Below the pieces are notes generated by a model. It was not told the DNA's origin and searched no databases. It saw only the letters and a list, made by a program, of their open reading frames with translations. A DNA stretch of 64,000 bases from Bacillota bacterium (GTDB lineage Bacteria > Bacillota > Clostridia > Christensenellales > CAG-138), in assembly GCA_023390655.1 (NCBI GenBank), contig JAEWCL010000027.1:62001-126000 (forward strand), read 5' to 3'. The translations under genes were made by a program, and so were the position numbers. This document shows positions 42,613-51,036 of the stretch, piece by piece; the first letter of the stretch is position 1; every line of letters begins with the position of its first letter.

Positions 42613-44406
42613 CTATTTCTGCGTTTCGATCTTCTCAGCCAGTTCGTTCAGGTAGACCCATCGCTCTGTCTTTGCTTCCAGTTCGGTTTTCAGCAGCTCC
42701 ATGTTCGCCATAAGCTCCTGCAAACGCAAATAATCGCTGGCGGCTTCGGCAATCTCAGCAGAGCACGCAGCCACGCTGGCTTCAAGGGCGGCGATATCGC
42801 CGTCAATTGTCTCAAACTCCTGCTGTTCTTTAAACGAAAACCGGAGTTTCTTTGACCGTTCCGGGTTGCTTTTAGGGGAGGCGGCTGCCTGCAAAGGCGA
42901 CGCGTCCTTTTTTGATGCAGGTTGCGCCGCAGCCCGAAGCCCGGCGTATTCGGTATAATTGCCCGTATAGCAGGTGATGTTGCCTTCCTCGCTCACCTCA
43001 AAAATCGAGGCTGCGATTTTATCCAGAAAATAGCGATCGTGAGAGACCGCAATGACGGCCCCGGGGAACGATTCCAGATAATCCTCTATGATGGACAGCG
43101 TCTCAATATCCAGGTCGTTGGTGGGTTCATCCAGCAGCAGGATGTTAGGCGCCGCAATCAGTATGCTCAAAAGATACAGTCTTCTTCGTTCACCGCCGCT
43201 GAGTTTACCGATGGTGGTATACTGCAGATCGGAGGGGAACAAAAACCGCTCCAGCATTTGGGATGCTGAGAATGTGCCTTCCGCAGTCTTGGTTTCGCTC
43301 GCAATTGCGCTGATAAAATCGTAAACGCGCAGTCTGGGGTCGAGTTCACGCCCCTCCTGTGAGAAATAGCCAATGCGGACGGTGGAACCCACCGCCACCG
43401 TGCCCATATCCGGCGTTAACTCTCCCGCGATGATATTGAGCAATGTGGATTTGCCTACGCCGTTTTTCCCTACAATGCCGATGCGGTCGTCCCGTTGGAT
43501 ATGATAGGAAAAATGATCGACGACCGTGCGACTGCCAAAGGATTTTGAGATGTCGTCAAGCTCAATCAGCTTTCGCCCCAATCGGCTGGACACAGTCGCC
43601 ATCTGCACCGCGGCATCCACTGCAGGCGCCGCCTGATCCTTGAGTGCGCCATATCGCTCGATACGCTCACGGCTCTTGGTTGAGCGCGCCCTGGCGCCGC
43701 GCATGATCCACTGGTATTCCTTGCGCAAAATCGCCTGCCGTTTGCGCTCGCTTGCTTGGGCCATATCGGTGCGCTGCGCCTTCTGCTCCAGGTATTTTGA
43801 ATAATTGGCCTCATACGTATATAGCTTGCCATGCGACAGCTCGGCAATGCGGGTGACAACCCGCTCGAGAAAATAGCGGTCATGGGTCACCATAATCAGG
43901 CCGCCGGTAAAACGGCTCAGGTGTTGCTCCAGCCAAATTGTCATGTCGCTGTCAAGGTGGTTGGTTGGTTCGTCCAATATCAGAATGTCCGCGGGGTGGA
44001 TAAGCGTTGCACAAAGTGCCACGCGTTTACGCTGCCCGCCTGACAATGTCCCAATTTTCGCTTCGTGATCCGTAATCCCCAGCCGTGTGAGCATAGATAC
44101 CACTTCATACGCATTGATTTCACGAAATTGCGGCGTGAATTCCGAAAACACCTGCTCCAGCACGGTAAGATCATCGTTCATCGCAGGATTTTGTGAAAGA
44201 TAGGAGATCCTAAGATTGGGGTTGGTGGAAATGGAGCCTTCGTCAGGCGGCTCTATGCCGGCTAAAATTTTGAGCAACGTACTTTTTCCCGTGCCATTGA
44301 TGCCCACAATGCCGATATGGTCTCTTTCATTCAGGTATATGGAAACATCCCCGAGCAGTTGTCTCGTTCCATAATTCTTTGAAATATGTTCCGCAGATAA
44401 TAACAT
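42613..44406 (-). CDS. ABC-F ribosome-associated ATPase (Uup/YdiF-like)
   Basis: 597 aa with two ABC domains and no membrane segments. Domain 1: GINGTGKSTLLKIL, TLSGGQRKRVAL, LILDEPTNHLD; domain 2: GKNGVGKSTLLNII, KLSGGERRRLYLL, LLLDEPTNDLD. Between them lies the ~80-residue P-site tRNA-interaction linker (about 210-290), rich in Arg and Lys. A C-terminal coiled coil (last ~80 residues) resembles Uup/YdiF and is absent from many antibiotic-resistance ABC-Fs. It probably rescues or tunes translating ribosomes; a resistance role cannot be excluded. The initiating ATG at 44406 has GGGAGA upstream. Monocistronic. Confidence 0.92.
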   Translation of the reverse strand: MLLSAEHISKNYGTRQLLGDVSIYLNERDHIGIVGINGTGKSTLLKILAGIEPPDEGSISTNPNLRISYLSQNPAMNDDLTVLEQVFSEFTPQFREINAYEVVSMLTRLGITDHEAKIGTLSGGQRKRVALCATLIHPADILILDEPTNHLDSDMTIWLEQHLSRFTGGLIMVTHDRYFLERVVTRIAELSHGKLYTYEANYSKYLEQKAQRTDMAQASERKRQAILRKEYQWIMRGARARSTKSRERIERYGALKDQAAPAVDAAVQMATVSSRLGRKLIELDDISKSFGSRTVVDHFSYHIQRDDRIGIVGKNGVGKSTLLNIIAGELTPDMGTVAVGSTVRIGYFSQEGRELDPRLRVYDFISAIASETKTAEGTFSASQMLERFLFPSDLQYTTIGKLSGGERRRLYLLSILIAAPNILLLDEPTNDLDIETLSIIEDYLESFPGAVIAVSHDRYFLDKIAASIFEVSEEGNITCYTGNYTEYAGLRAAAQPASKKDASPLQAAASPKSNPERSKKLRFSFKEQQEFETIDGDIAALEASVAACSAEIAEAASDYLRLQELMANMELLKTELEAKTERWVYLNELAEKIETQK

Positions 44407-44762
44407 CGTTTCTCCCTATATAAAATAGCTGCAGTTGAGCCTCAGTTGTTTTAGCGCCCTTTGTTTGTATTGTTTGAACATCCACGCCAATACGAATTCT
44501 CCAACACAAGGAGTGATTCTATGCAGCACAATACGCCCGTTCGTTCAACAGTATCTGAATTATCTTATCACTATGGAAGGATGAAGTCATCATAGGTAAC
44601 AAAGTTGATAATCCGATTTTCACCTTTTGTATTTTTCAAACTGGACAACTCTAGGATCCTTAAACCGCTACAGATAATACTATATAATTGCAAACAAAAC
44701 GGCAGATGCTGGACATGACTGCTCAGATATCTACCGTCGTTGAGTTCAACTTGCAACCTGCG
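44407..44762. other. AT-rich intergenic region
   Basis: 356 bp between the ABC-F and diguanylate cyclase genes. Only a 24-codon plus-strand frame with a good ribosome binding site stands out (separate entry). Confidence 0.5.
44521..44595 (+). CDS. Possible 24-residue small ORF or decayed gene start
   Basis: ATG at 44521 with AAGGAG 8 bp upstream; peptide begins MQHNTPVRSTVSELSYHYG and ends at TAG 44593. Orientation is opposite to both neighbours, so it is not a leader peptide for the ABC-F gene. No family recognised; it may be the 5' stub of a lost gene. Confidence 0.3.
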   Translation: MQHNTPVRSTVSELSYHYGRMKSS

Positions 44763-46361
44763 TTAAAAAACGACCTTATTCTTTCCGCCATTTTTGGCCA
44801 AATACAAATTATTATCCACTCCTTTTATCAAATCATCTTTTTTCGCGTTGGTTGTTGTGCAGCATATTGCACCAACGCTAACCGTCAGATTACCGCCCGG
44901 CTGCTTGTCCTGGAACCTAAAATCATAAGTTTCCACAGCTTTTCTGATCTTCTCTGCAACCATTTTAACCCCTTCCTCCGAAGTTTTGCAGCAAATAACA
45001 GTAAACTCTTCTCCGCCGTATCTGCATAATACATCAGTTGGATATAACGCTTCTTTCACAACAGTAACGATTGTTTGTAAAAGTTCATCTCCGGCGAGAT
45101 GTCCATTGTTATCGTTATATATTTTAAAATAGTCTATATCAAACATAATTAACCCAAAACTATTGGTTCTTCTACATGGTTCCTGGCTATACATCTGCGG
45201 CCTGTTTATCCGGTCAATCTCTTGCTGTAATCTTTCATCAAAGTAATATCTATTATAAGACTGTGTCAGCCAATCTCGGGTTGCCAAACTCTGCAGCCTT
45301 TCATTAAGCTGTAGGACTTTCTTTAAATTGTTTTTATGCTCCGTAATATCTTTTTTCAAAATGATTGTTCCGATATGATTGCCGCTGATATAAATAGGTG
45401 TGATTTCCGCCATATAATAGACGACATCTTCATTCGTGGATCTGGACATCTCAAAGCTTGCTTTTTTTTGCTCACGAACTGCTTCCTCCAAAAAAGCCAT
45501 GAACGTTTTAACGTTGGAATGGCTACAATTTCTTTCGATGATGTCCATAATATCAGCCTTTCTGGCTGCTCCGGCAAAACTACCGACAAAGGCCTTGTTG
45601 TAATCAATGATTTCAAAATCCTCATTAATAACGACATAGCTGTCAGAAATTAAATCAACGACTGTCTGCAACGCGATGGGTATTACATTGAGGAAATCAA
45701 ACTTTACCGTTGCCAGTATAAAGAAACTAATCGTAACAGCAAAGGCAATATTTTCGATCGCTGTTGGCCAATCAAAAATTTTAAATGTGCTTACAGCGTC
45801 AATGACCAACGAAATCATAAGACCAATAGATATCAGCAATGATTGTTTGGAAAAAACGCCATAATTTTTTATGGAAAACACGATAAGATTAGTCAGGCCG
45901 ACGCCTATACATAGATAGGAATATATCGTATGTACGGTAAAATAGATTCCAAAATTTTGCTCGGAGGGTATCAGGCTAAAAGTAGTATAGAACAAATGAT
46001 GACTCTGATTCGTAAACAACGTCGCGATCGAGATGGCGGGAACGATAAACAGCAATGCATGCTTCCAAGTAAATTTTATCTTGGTTTGGGCAAATATTAA
46101 TCCGGTAAATAGTATTGAAATCGAGGCGAGAATCGTACCCAAAAAGTATAATTGTTCACAAATTAATAATATCCATGGAACGTTGTGAAACGCCGGATAC
46201 AATAATACCGCAATATTCCATATAAGAATACTTATCGTTATACTTAAAACGGCATAATGAATTTGCTTTTTTCGCTTTCTTTTTGCCACTAGCAATAAAA
46301 AATATAGTACAACCAATGTGGACAGAACCAGCAATATATTAACGATATTGACATTGTCCAA
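44763..46361 (-). CDS. Membrane PAS-GGDEF diguanylate cyclase
   Basis: 532 aa. About seven N-terminal hydrophobic helices (1-~225) of the 7TM-sensor kind found ahead of histidine kinases and cyclases, a PAS domain (~235-350: SDSYVVINEDFEIIDYNKAF, then IILKKDITEHK) and a GGDEF domain with LTQSYNRYYFDERL, FDIDYFKIYNDNNGH and the active-site GGEEF (449-453). It makes cyclic di-GMP from GTP. The inhibitory I-site RxxD, five residues before GGEEF, reads YPTD, so Arg is lost and product feedback is probably absent. Codon use is more AT-rich than in flanking operons, suggesting transfer. Its ligand is unknown. Confidence 0.9.
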   Translation of the reverse strand: MDNVNIVNILLVLSTLVVLYFLLLVAKRKRKKQIHYAVLSITISILIWNIAVLLYPAFHNVPWILLICEQLYFLGTILASISILFTGLIFAQTKIKFTWKHALLFIVPAISIATLFTNQSHHLFYTTFSLIPSEQNFGIYFTVHTIYSYLCIGVGLTNLIVFSIKNYGVFSKQSLLISIGLMISLVIDAVSTFKIFDWPTAIENIAFAVTISFFILATVKFDFLNVIPIALQTVVDLISDSYVVINEDFEIIDYNKAFVGSFAGAARKADIMDIIERNCSHSNVKTFMAFLEEAVREQKKASFEMSRSTNEDVVYYMAEITPIYISGNHIGTIILKKDITEHKNNLKKVLQLNERLQSLATRDWLTQSYNRYYFDERLQQEIDRINRPQMYSQEPCRRTNSFGLIMFDIDYFKIYNDNNGHLAGDELLQTIVTVVKEALYPTDVLCRYGGEEFTVICCKTSEEGVKMVAEKIRKAVETYDFRFQDKQPGGNLTVSVGAICCTTTNAKKDDLIKGVDNNLYLAKNGGKNKVVF

Positions 46362-47071
46362 AGTATTACCCTCCCCTCCATCATGGACTCGCTTCCCGCG
46401 ATCTTCCTTTCAGTTCTCATTCTCAACCACTTTTTGTTTTCTGCTTTACGATCAGGATATTTCCTCATTGTTACATTTCATAAATGCTCTTAATTCTGAA
46501 ATTGTTGTTTTACTCATGTCGTCCCACGGAGTGCTACAGGCTTTTCGAGTCATCGGCTTTCCATGTTTCGTTTCATCCGCCGGACTACGGAGGTAGGACG
46601 CCACATGAAAGGTCCCTTATAAGCAACCTAACTATATATCGGGCCATCTGTTTCGTCAATTTAGCAGTAACAGCAGAAATAATGACGAATGGTTATGAAC
46701 AAACGCATTCTCATATGGAGATGCTGATTTTCGATGGCGGCCTAACTCTTTTTTTATTGGCGCGATGTTTCCAATGTACTTCCCGTTGCTCAGCATCTTG
46801 TCACTCGTCGAGCTATTTACTTGAGCTTACCAGGAGAAGAAGCCTGAATGCAGTGGGCAATCCCGAACACAGCGTGCAAAGAAGGGCCCCGCTACCGATG
46901 ATGGTGGCGGGCTTGTTTTGTTTTTAAAGGTACTGTCCAGATATCTACTGCCGTTCACCTGTAACATTAAAAAATACCAATTTAGGTATGGAAACTCAAT
47001 ACTAGTATTGCTTCTTAAAATATGTATAATGAATCATGACATGTCAGAGATTATAAATATTCTTATTCTAG
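46362..47071. other. AT-rich relic region without an intact gene
   Basis: 710 bp. Plus-strand frames around 46600-46880 show protein-like patches (for example SHMEMLIFDGGLTLFLLARC) but no family I recognise, and they run into a good plus-strand terminator, as expected for a decayed gene. On the minus strand a short frame (about 46500-46435) beginning MSKTTISELRAFMKCNNEE precedes the cyclase gene. Nothing here is supported as functional. Confidence 0.45.
46888..46925 (+). terminator. Rho-independent terminator of a lost plus-strand gene
   Basis: CCCGCTACC (46888-46896) / GGTGGCGGG (46903-46911) with one G-U pair, loop GATGAT, then CTTGTTTTGTTTTT. Confidence 0.75.
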
Positions 47072-47725
47072 AGCGGAATCAATGGTATCGTACAACTAGG
47101 TGATAGAGTTTATTCGATTGGTTGTGGTGCAGATTATAAGCAAGTATATAAATATTCTTTTGCGACTGGAAAATGGATTAAAGTGGAGAGCACAAATCAG
47201 ACTCAAATTATGAATTCATTTTGTGCATATAATGGGAAAATCTATGCGCTAGGTCAAAACGCCACAACTATGATGGAAATCTACACCCCAGCAAACGATC
47301 GCCTTTATATATTACTTGATATTGGCGAAAAGGCTCAGCTTAGTATGTCTCATGACCTCGGTGTCAACCAACATTATATATGGACCTCCGATAATGAGGC
47401 CGTCGCTACAGTGAACTCAAATGGTGTCATTACGGCTATCAGCGAGGGGATATGCAAGATCTTCGTTAGGAACAGCGACGGGTACGAGGAGTACACCCTG
47501 GTCAAGGTGGTGGGGGCACAGCGACTGGCACTGCATCTAAACAAGGGGGAATCAAAGCGCCTTTGGCTTACTGACGATCCGCTGATGGTCACTTGGACAT
47601 CTGACCCTACTATAGCCTCTGTTGATGTGGCAGGCTGCGTAACGGGCGTGGCGAAAGGATTCTGTGTTGCTAAGGGTGAGCTTGACGGGGTTGAGCATTA
47701 TATTTATATAAGAGTAAATGCTTAA
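47072..47725 (+). pseudogene. 5'-truncated BIG2/Kelch-like surface protein fragment
   Basis: The frame is open from 47072 (after a TAG) to the stop at 47725, with no ATG at its head; the first possible start is GTG 47183. The upstream part reads GDRVYSIGCGADYKQVYKYS ... YSFATGKWIKVES, a Kelch-like or beta-propeller blade, and YNGKIYALG repeats the pattern. Two bacterial Ig-like BIG2 units follow (YIWTSDNEAVATVNSNGVIT and VTWTSDPTIASVDVAGCVTG). No signal peptide or anchor remains, so it is most likely the C-terminal remnant of a secreted protein. Base composition is AT-rich, unlike the neighbouring operons. Confidence 0.65.
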
Positions 47726-47811
47726 TAGCTGGTTATCTTTTTTGAACGCAGTTGAATACCCAAGATAGATGCTCCTACGGATTGAGTACATTAAATACCT
47801 CTAAAAAACAT

Positions 47812-47855
47812 ATCCGAACATGCCTTTACAAAAATGAATTATGGCATGTTCGGAT
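47812..47855. repeat. 13-bp inverted repeat
   Basis: ATCCGAACATGCC (47812-47824) and GGCATGTTCGGAT (47843-47855) are perfectly complementary around an 18-nt AT-rich loop, 87 bp after the BIG2 relic. It could be a terminator with a weak tail or one end of a mobile-element scar. Confidence 0.6.
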
Positions 47856-47917
47856 TTGATGTTCCGTGTATAGTGCAATGGATTTGGATATCTTTCTGTT
47901 TTGGAAAGGATTCGAAC

Positions 47918-47949
47918 TATAATCCACGCTCCCTGTGAAGGGAGCGAAC
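47918..47949 (-). repeat. Orphan sequence resembling a type I-C CRISPR repeat
   Basis: Read on the minus strand it is GTTCGCTCCCTTCACAGGGA followed by GCGTGGATTATAG. Type I-C repeats have the pattern GTCGC-CCC...GGG-GCGTGGATTGAAA with the same 8-bp palindrome. There is only one copy, with no spacer or second repeat and no cas gene in the window. It may be a relic, or coincidence from a GC-rich hairpin. Confidence 0.4.
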
Positions 47950-48154
47950 CCCTCGGCAAGCAAAAAGACGATTAAATGAAAAGACCGAGATCATGATACA
48001 AATTAAGTAGTAGCCTAATCTCATTAATTCGCAATTCAATAAAAGGCCTTACTTTGCTGTGATAACAAAAACCATTCCTGAATCTAGAGGAGAATAGCGC
48101 CATTCCATCTCCATATTCGAACTGGCAGGTGGCCAAAAGCGCAAAAGACGCGGG

Positions 48155-49651
48155 TTACCCGATACGCAAACGCATCATATTCCAGGATTCTTTGAAAAGC
48201 GCAAAGGAAACCTTTCCTTCCGCCATCACCGCATCCTGACGGCGGACCGGCTGCACAGGCGCATGATCCGCGGTATTGACGGCCTCAAGCGCCCCGCTCA
48301 AAGACACCCATTCGATGACACTTGTGCAGGGTTCTGGGAGGAGTACCTTGCAGGAGATATTTTGCTCAAGATTTTTATTCACCATAAACAGGACGATCTC
48401 TTCCCCTTGTTCGCAGAGCACCGCGGCGCAGTCGATGTAGGGCGCCTCGCCTGCGCTACAGCGATAGCCGGGGACATCCAGCTTCACCTTGAGCGCCGTG
48501 CCGCGCCCGGCCTGCGATGTATACAGAAAGGGATAATAAGTGGTTTGCGCCCACGCGCGCCCCTGCGGCTCAGTCATGATGGGCGCGATCGTATTGACGA
48601 GTTGTGCCAGGCACGCGATCTTTACCGTGTCTGCATTGTTGATGAGCGTGATCAACATGCTGCCCACCAACAAGGCATCTGCAAAATCATAGCGTTCTTC
48701 TTCAATCGGGCGGGCGGCGATCCATTTCTTGGGGTCCGGGCAATCTTTTTTAAAATGATACCATACGTTCCATTCATCGAAGGAGAGGCTGATGTCCTTT
48801 TTTGCGCCCTTTTCGGCCTTTATTTCGGCACATATGGCCGCGACCTCCTTGATAAAGGCATCCATACGCACATTGCTTGCGAGGAAAGACGGGATGTCGT
48901 TTTCTGCGTTTGTGTAATAGGTGTGCAAAGACAGATAATCAACGTATTCATAGGTATGCCGCAGCACTGTGCGTTCCCAGTCGCCAAATGTGGGCATTTC
49001 GCGGAAAGAACTCCCGCACACCACCAACTCGATATCCGGATCGAGCCACTTCATCATCTTGGCCGTTTCGCAGGCGATGCGGCCGTATTCTTCGGCTGCC
49101 TTGGCGCAGATCTGCCAAGGACCGTCCATTTCATTGCCCAGGCACCACAGCTTGACCGCATGTGGCTCTTTATATCCGTGTGCGATGCGCAGGTCGCTGT
49201 AGTAGGTCCCGCCGGGGAAGTTGCAGTATTCCAAAAGATTAGCGGCGTCCTGCGCGCCGCGGGTACCCAGGTTGACGGCGAGCATCGGGCGGGATCCGAT
49301 CAGCTTGAGGAAATCCATAAACTCATCGGTACCGACCTGGTTGGGTTCCAGCGCAAACCAGGCCAATTCAGGCCGTACGGGACGGGTCGCTTTGGGGCCG
49401 ACGCCATCCTCCCAGCGATAGCCTGAAACAAAATTGCCGCCTGGGTAGCGCACAACGGGAATACGCAGCGGACGGATGAGGTCGGCGACATCCTGCCGGA
49501 ATCCATTCGGGTCGGCGGCGGGGTGCTCCGGCTCGTAGATTCCCGTATAGATGGCGCGTCCCATGTGCTCAATAAACGATCCGTACAACCGCTCGTCAAT
49601 GACGGATATGGCATCCCGGGCATCAATCCTGATTTCGGCTTTGAGTTCCAT
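48155..49651 (-). CDS. abfA: GH51 alpha-L-arabinofuranosidase
   Basis: 498 aa, the standard length for intracellular GH51 enzymes, without signal peptide. RLYGSFIEHMGRAIYTGIYE opens the barrel; the acid/base Glu is in LWCLGNEMDGPWQ (E174), the nucleophile Glu in LSFDEWNVW (E293), nearly the same numbering as the Geobacillus AbfA. The final ~110 residues form a beta-sandwich. It releases terminal L-arabinofuranose from short arabino-oligosaccharides taken up by the adjacent ABC importer. The start is 11 bp after the stop of the lacI-type gene on the same strand, so they form an operon. Confidence 0.95.
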   Translation of the reverse strand: MELKAEIRIDARDAISVIDERLYGSFIEHMGRAIYTGIYEPEHPAADPNGFRQDVADLIRPLRIPVVRYPGGNFVSGYRWEDGVGPKATRPVRPELAWFALEPNQVGTDEFMDFLKLIGSRPMLAVNLGTRGAQDAANLLEYCNFPGGTYYSDLRIAHGYKEPHAVKLWCLGNEMDGPWQICAKAAEEYGRIACETAKMMKWLDPDIELVVCGSSFREMPTFGDWERTVLRHTYEYVDYLSLHTYYTNAENDIPSFLASNVRMDAFIKEVAAICAEIKAEKGAKKDISLSFDEWNVWYHFKKDCPDPKKWIAARPIEEERYDFADALLVGSMLITLINNADTVKIACLAQLVNTIAPIMTEPQGRAWAQTTYYPFLYTSQAGRGTALKVKLDVPGYRCSAGEAPYIDCAAVLCEQGEEIVLFMVNKNLEQNISCKVLLPEPCTSVIEWVSLSGALEAVNTADHAPVQPVRRQDAVMAEGKVSFALFKESWNMMRLRIG

Positions 49652-49662
49652 AGCTCTCCTTA

Positions 49663-50703
49663 TTATTTGGGCGCGTAGGCGCAGGTAGACTCCCGCTCAA
49701 CCACCATGCAGGAAAGCATCAGTTTTTGCCCCTCTGCCGCCTGGTGGCCGGAGAGAATATCCAGTATCATACGTGTTGCGCTCTGCCCGATTTCAAACAG
49801 CGGCAGGGCCACCGTACTCAACGTAGGCCTGCAGGCAGTGCTGATCTCCCGGTTGTCAAACCCGATGAGCGCGATATCCCGGCCAACCTGTATGCCGTGC
49901 TGATTGCAGTATTCAATCACACCCGTCGCCATCAGATCGTTCTGGGCAAATATCGCAGTCACCCCCGCCTCCAGCAGCGGGCCGCAAAGGCTGTATCCCT
50001 GATCCCGCTCCCAATCCCCATACACCGTCAGACGCGGATTGTAGGGGATTCCGTTTGTGTAGAGCGCTTCCTGATAACCCAATATGCGGTTTGAAGTATG
50101 GATGCTTTCGGAAAGCCCCGCTATTACGCCAATGCTGCGGTGGCCTTTGTCGATCAAAAGCTGAGTTGCCTTGTACGCCGCCTTTTGATCGTCATACAAT
50201 ACGGAGGGTACGCCCGGGTCCGTACTGTAGCAGTATGCATATACAAACGGAATGCCTCGCCTGTTCCTGAGCGGCGCTACCGCATGGCTGTGGCACCCCA
50301 CATAAATAATACCGTCCACCTGTTTGGAAAGCATCGTGTCCACCAAAGAATTCGCGATCTCCTCGCACTCTTCCTGGTTGCGCGGGCGGTTTCCGTAGCG
50401 TTTGTGAAAACGCAGGTTTCCTAATATATAGTGATAGGAATGCGCTTCACAGTATGCGTCAATTCCATCTACAATATCGGGCGCGTTAAATACGGTAAGG
50501 TCTTCGGTAATGACGCCCAGCGTACGGCTATTCCCCTTTTTTAAGTTGCGCGCAGTAAGATTGGGGTGATAATTGAGTTCCTTGGCAGCTGAGAGCACCG
50601 CATTGATTGCGGCTTTGCTCACACCTTTTTTTCCGTTGAGCACCTTTGAAACAGTAGCAATGGATACCTGCGCTTTTTCAGCAATTTCGCGAATGGTTGC
50701 CAT
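49663..50703 (-). CDS. LacI-family regulator of the arabinofuranoside locus
   Basis: 346 aa. Classical N-terminal reading: TIREIAEKAQVSIATVSKVL with hinge region YHPNLTARNLKKG; the sensor domain ends with VGRDIALIGFDNREISTACR and LSTVALPLFEIGQSA. It is divergent from the GH127 gene across a 333-bp region holding three TAAACGTTTA palindromes, its likely operators. It should repress GH127 and the transporter genes and, with GH51, itself. The inducer is probably L-arabinose or an arabino-oligosaccharide. Confidence 0.92.
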   Translation of the reverse strand: MATIREIAEKAQVSIATVSKVLNGKKGVSKAAINAVLSAAKELNYHPNLTARNLKKGNSRTLGVITEDLTVFNAPDIVDGIDAYCEAHSYHYILGNLRFHKRYGNRPRNQEECEEIANSLVDTMLSKQVDGIIYVGCHSHAVAPLRNRRGIPFVYAYCYSTDPGVPSVLYDDQKAAYKATQLLIDKGHRSIGVIAGLSESIHTSNRILGYQEALYTNGIPYNPRLTVYGDWERDQGYSLCGPLLEAGVTAIFAQNDLMATGVIEYCNQHGIQVGRDIALIGFDNREISTACRPTLSTVALPLFEIGQSATRMILDILSGHQAAEGQKLMLSCMVVERESTCAYAPK

Positions 50704-50749
50704 ATACGCATCCCCTTTCCGCTTTGCTCATTGGCACAAGCATATCATA

Positions 50750-50759
50750 TAAACGTTTA
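50750..50759. promoter_or_regulatory. LacI-type operator TAAACGTTTA, copy 1
   Basis: TAAACGTTTA followed by CC, 47 bp upstream of the lacI start, suited to autoregulation. The same core occurs at 50846 and 50988. Confidence 0.7.
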
Positions 50760-50845
50760 CCATTCAAGGCGCATTTCTCTGTCGGCAACGCGCATATATT
50801 GCCGTAAAATTGCAATTTTTTCTGCATCATTCGAAACGATGATAT

Positions 50846-50855
50846 AAAACGTTTA
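50846..50855. promoter_or_regulatory. LacI-type operator, copy 2
   Basis: AAAACGTTTA followed by CC, one change from the palindrome, midway in the control region. Confidence 0.6.
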
Positions 50856-50946
50856 CCAATATCTTTGTTTTTATATCTTTGCTTATTTTGATCGAAAATT
50901 TCTTTATATTGGCCGAAAATTATCCGTTTTATTTTGTGTAAACCTC

Positions 50947-50975
50947 TTTACAAGCTTTCATCGGCCCGATATATT
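50947..50975 (+). promoter_or_regulatory. Sigma-A promoter of the GH127 operon
   Basis: TTTACA (50947-50952), 17-bp spacer, TATATT (50970-50975); operator copy 3 begins 13 bp after the -10. Confidence 0.75.
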
Positions 50976-50987
50976 GTAGATACATGG

Positions 50988-50997
50988 TAAACGTTTA
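50988..50997. promoter_or_regulatory. LacI-type operator TAAACGTTTA, copy 3
   Basis: GG-TAAACGTTTA just past the predicted transcription start of the GH127 operon, a classic repressing position. Confidence 0.75.
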
Positions 50998-51036
50998 ATT
51001 ATTCTTATCAATTACATGAATGGGAGCAATGCGGAT

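Noticed and set aside
46510..46605. Possible riboswitch or structured RNA upstream of the diguanylate cyclase (CGTCC/GGACG closing stem, internal GGCTTT repeats)
   Set aside because: I tried to fit it to c-di-GMP-I and -II consensus elements on both strands; the conserved nucleotides are absent, and the region looks like decayed sequence.
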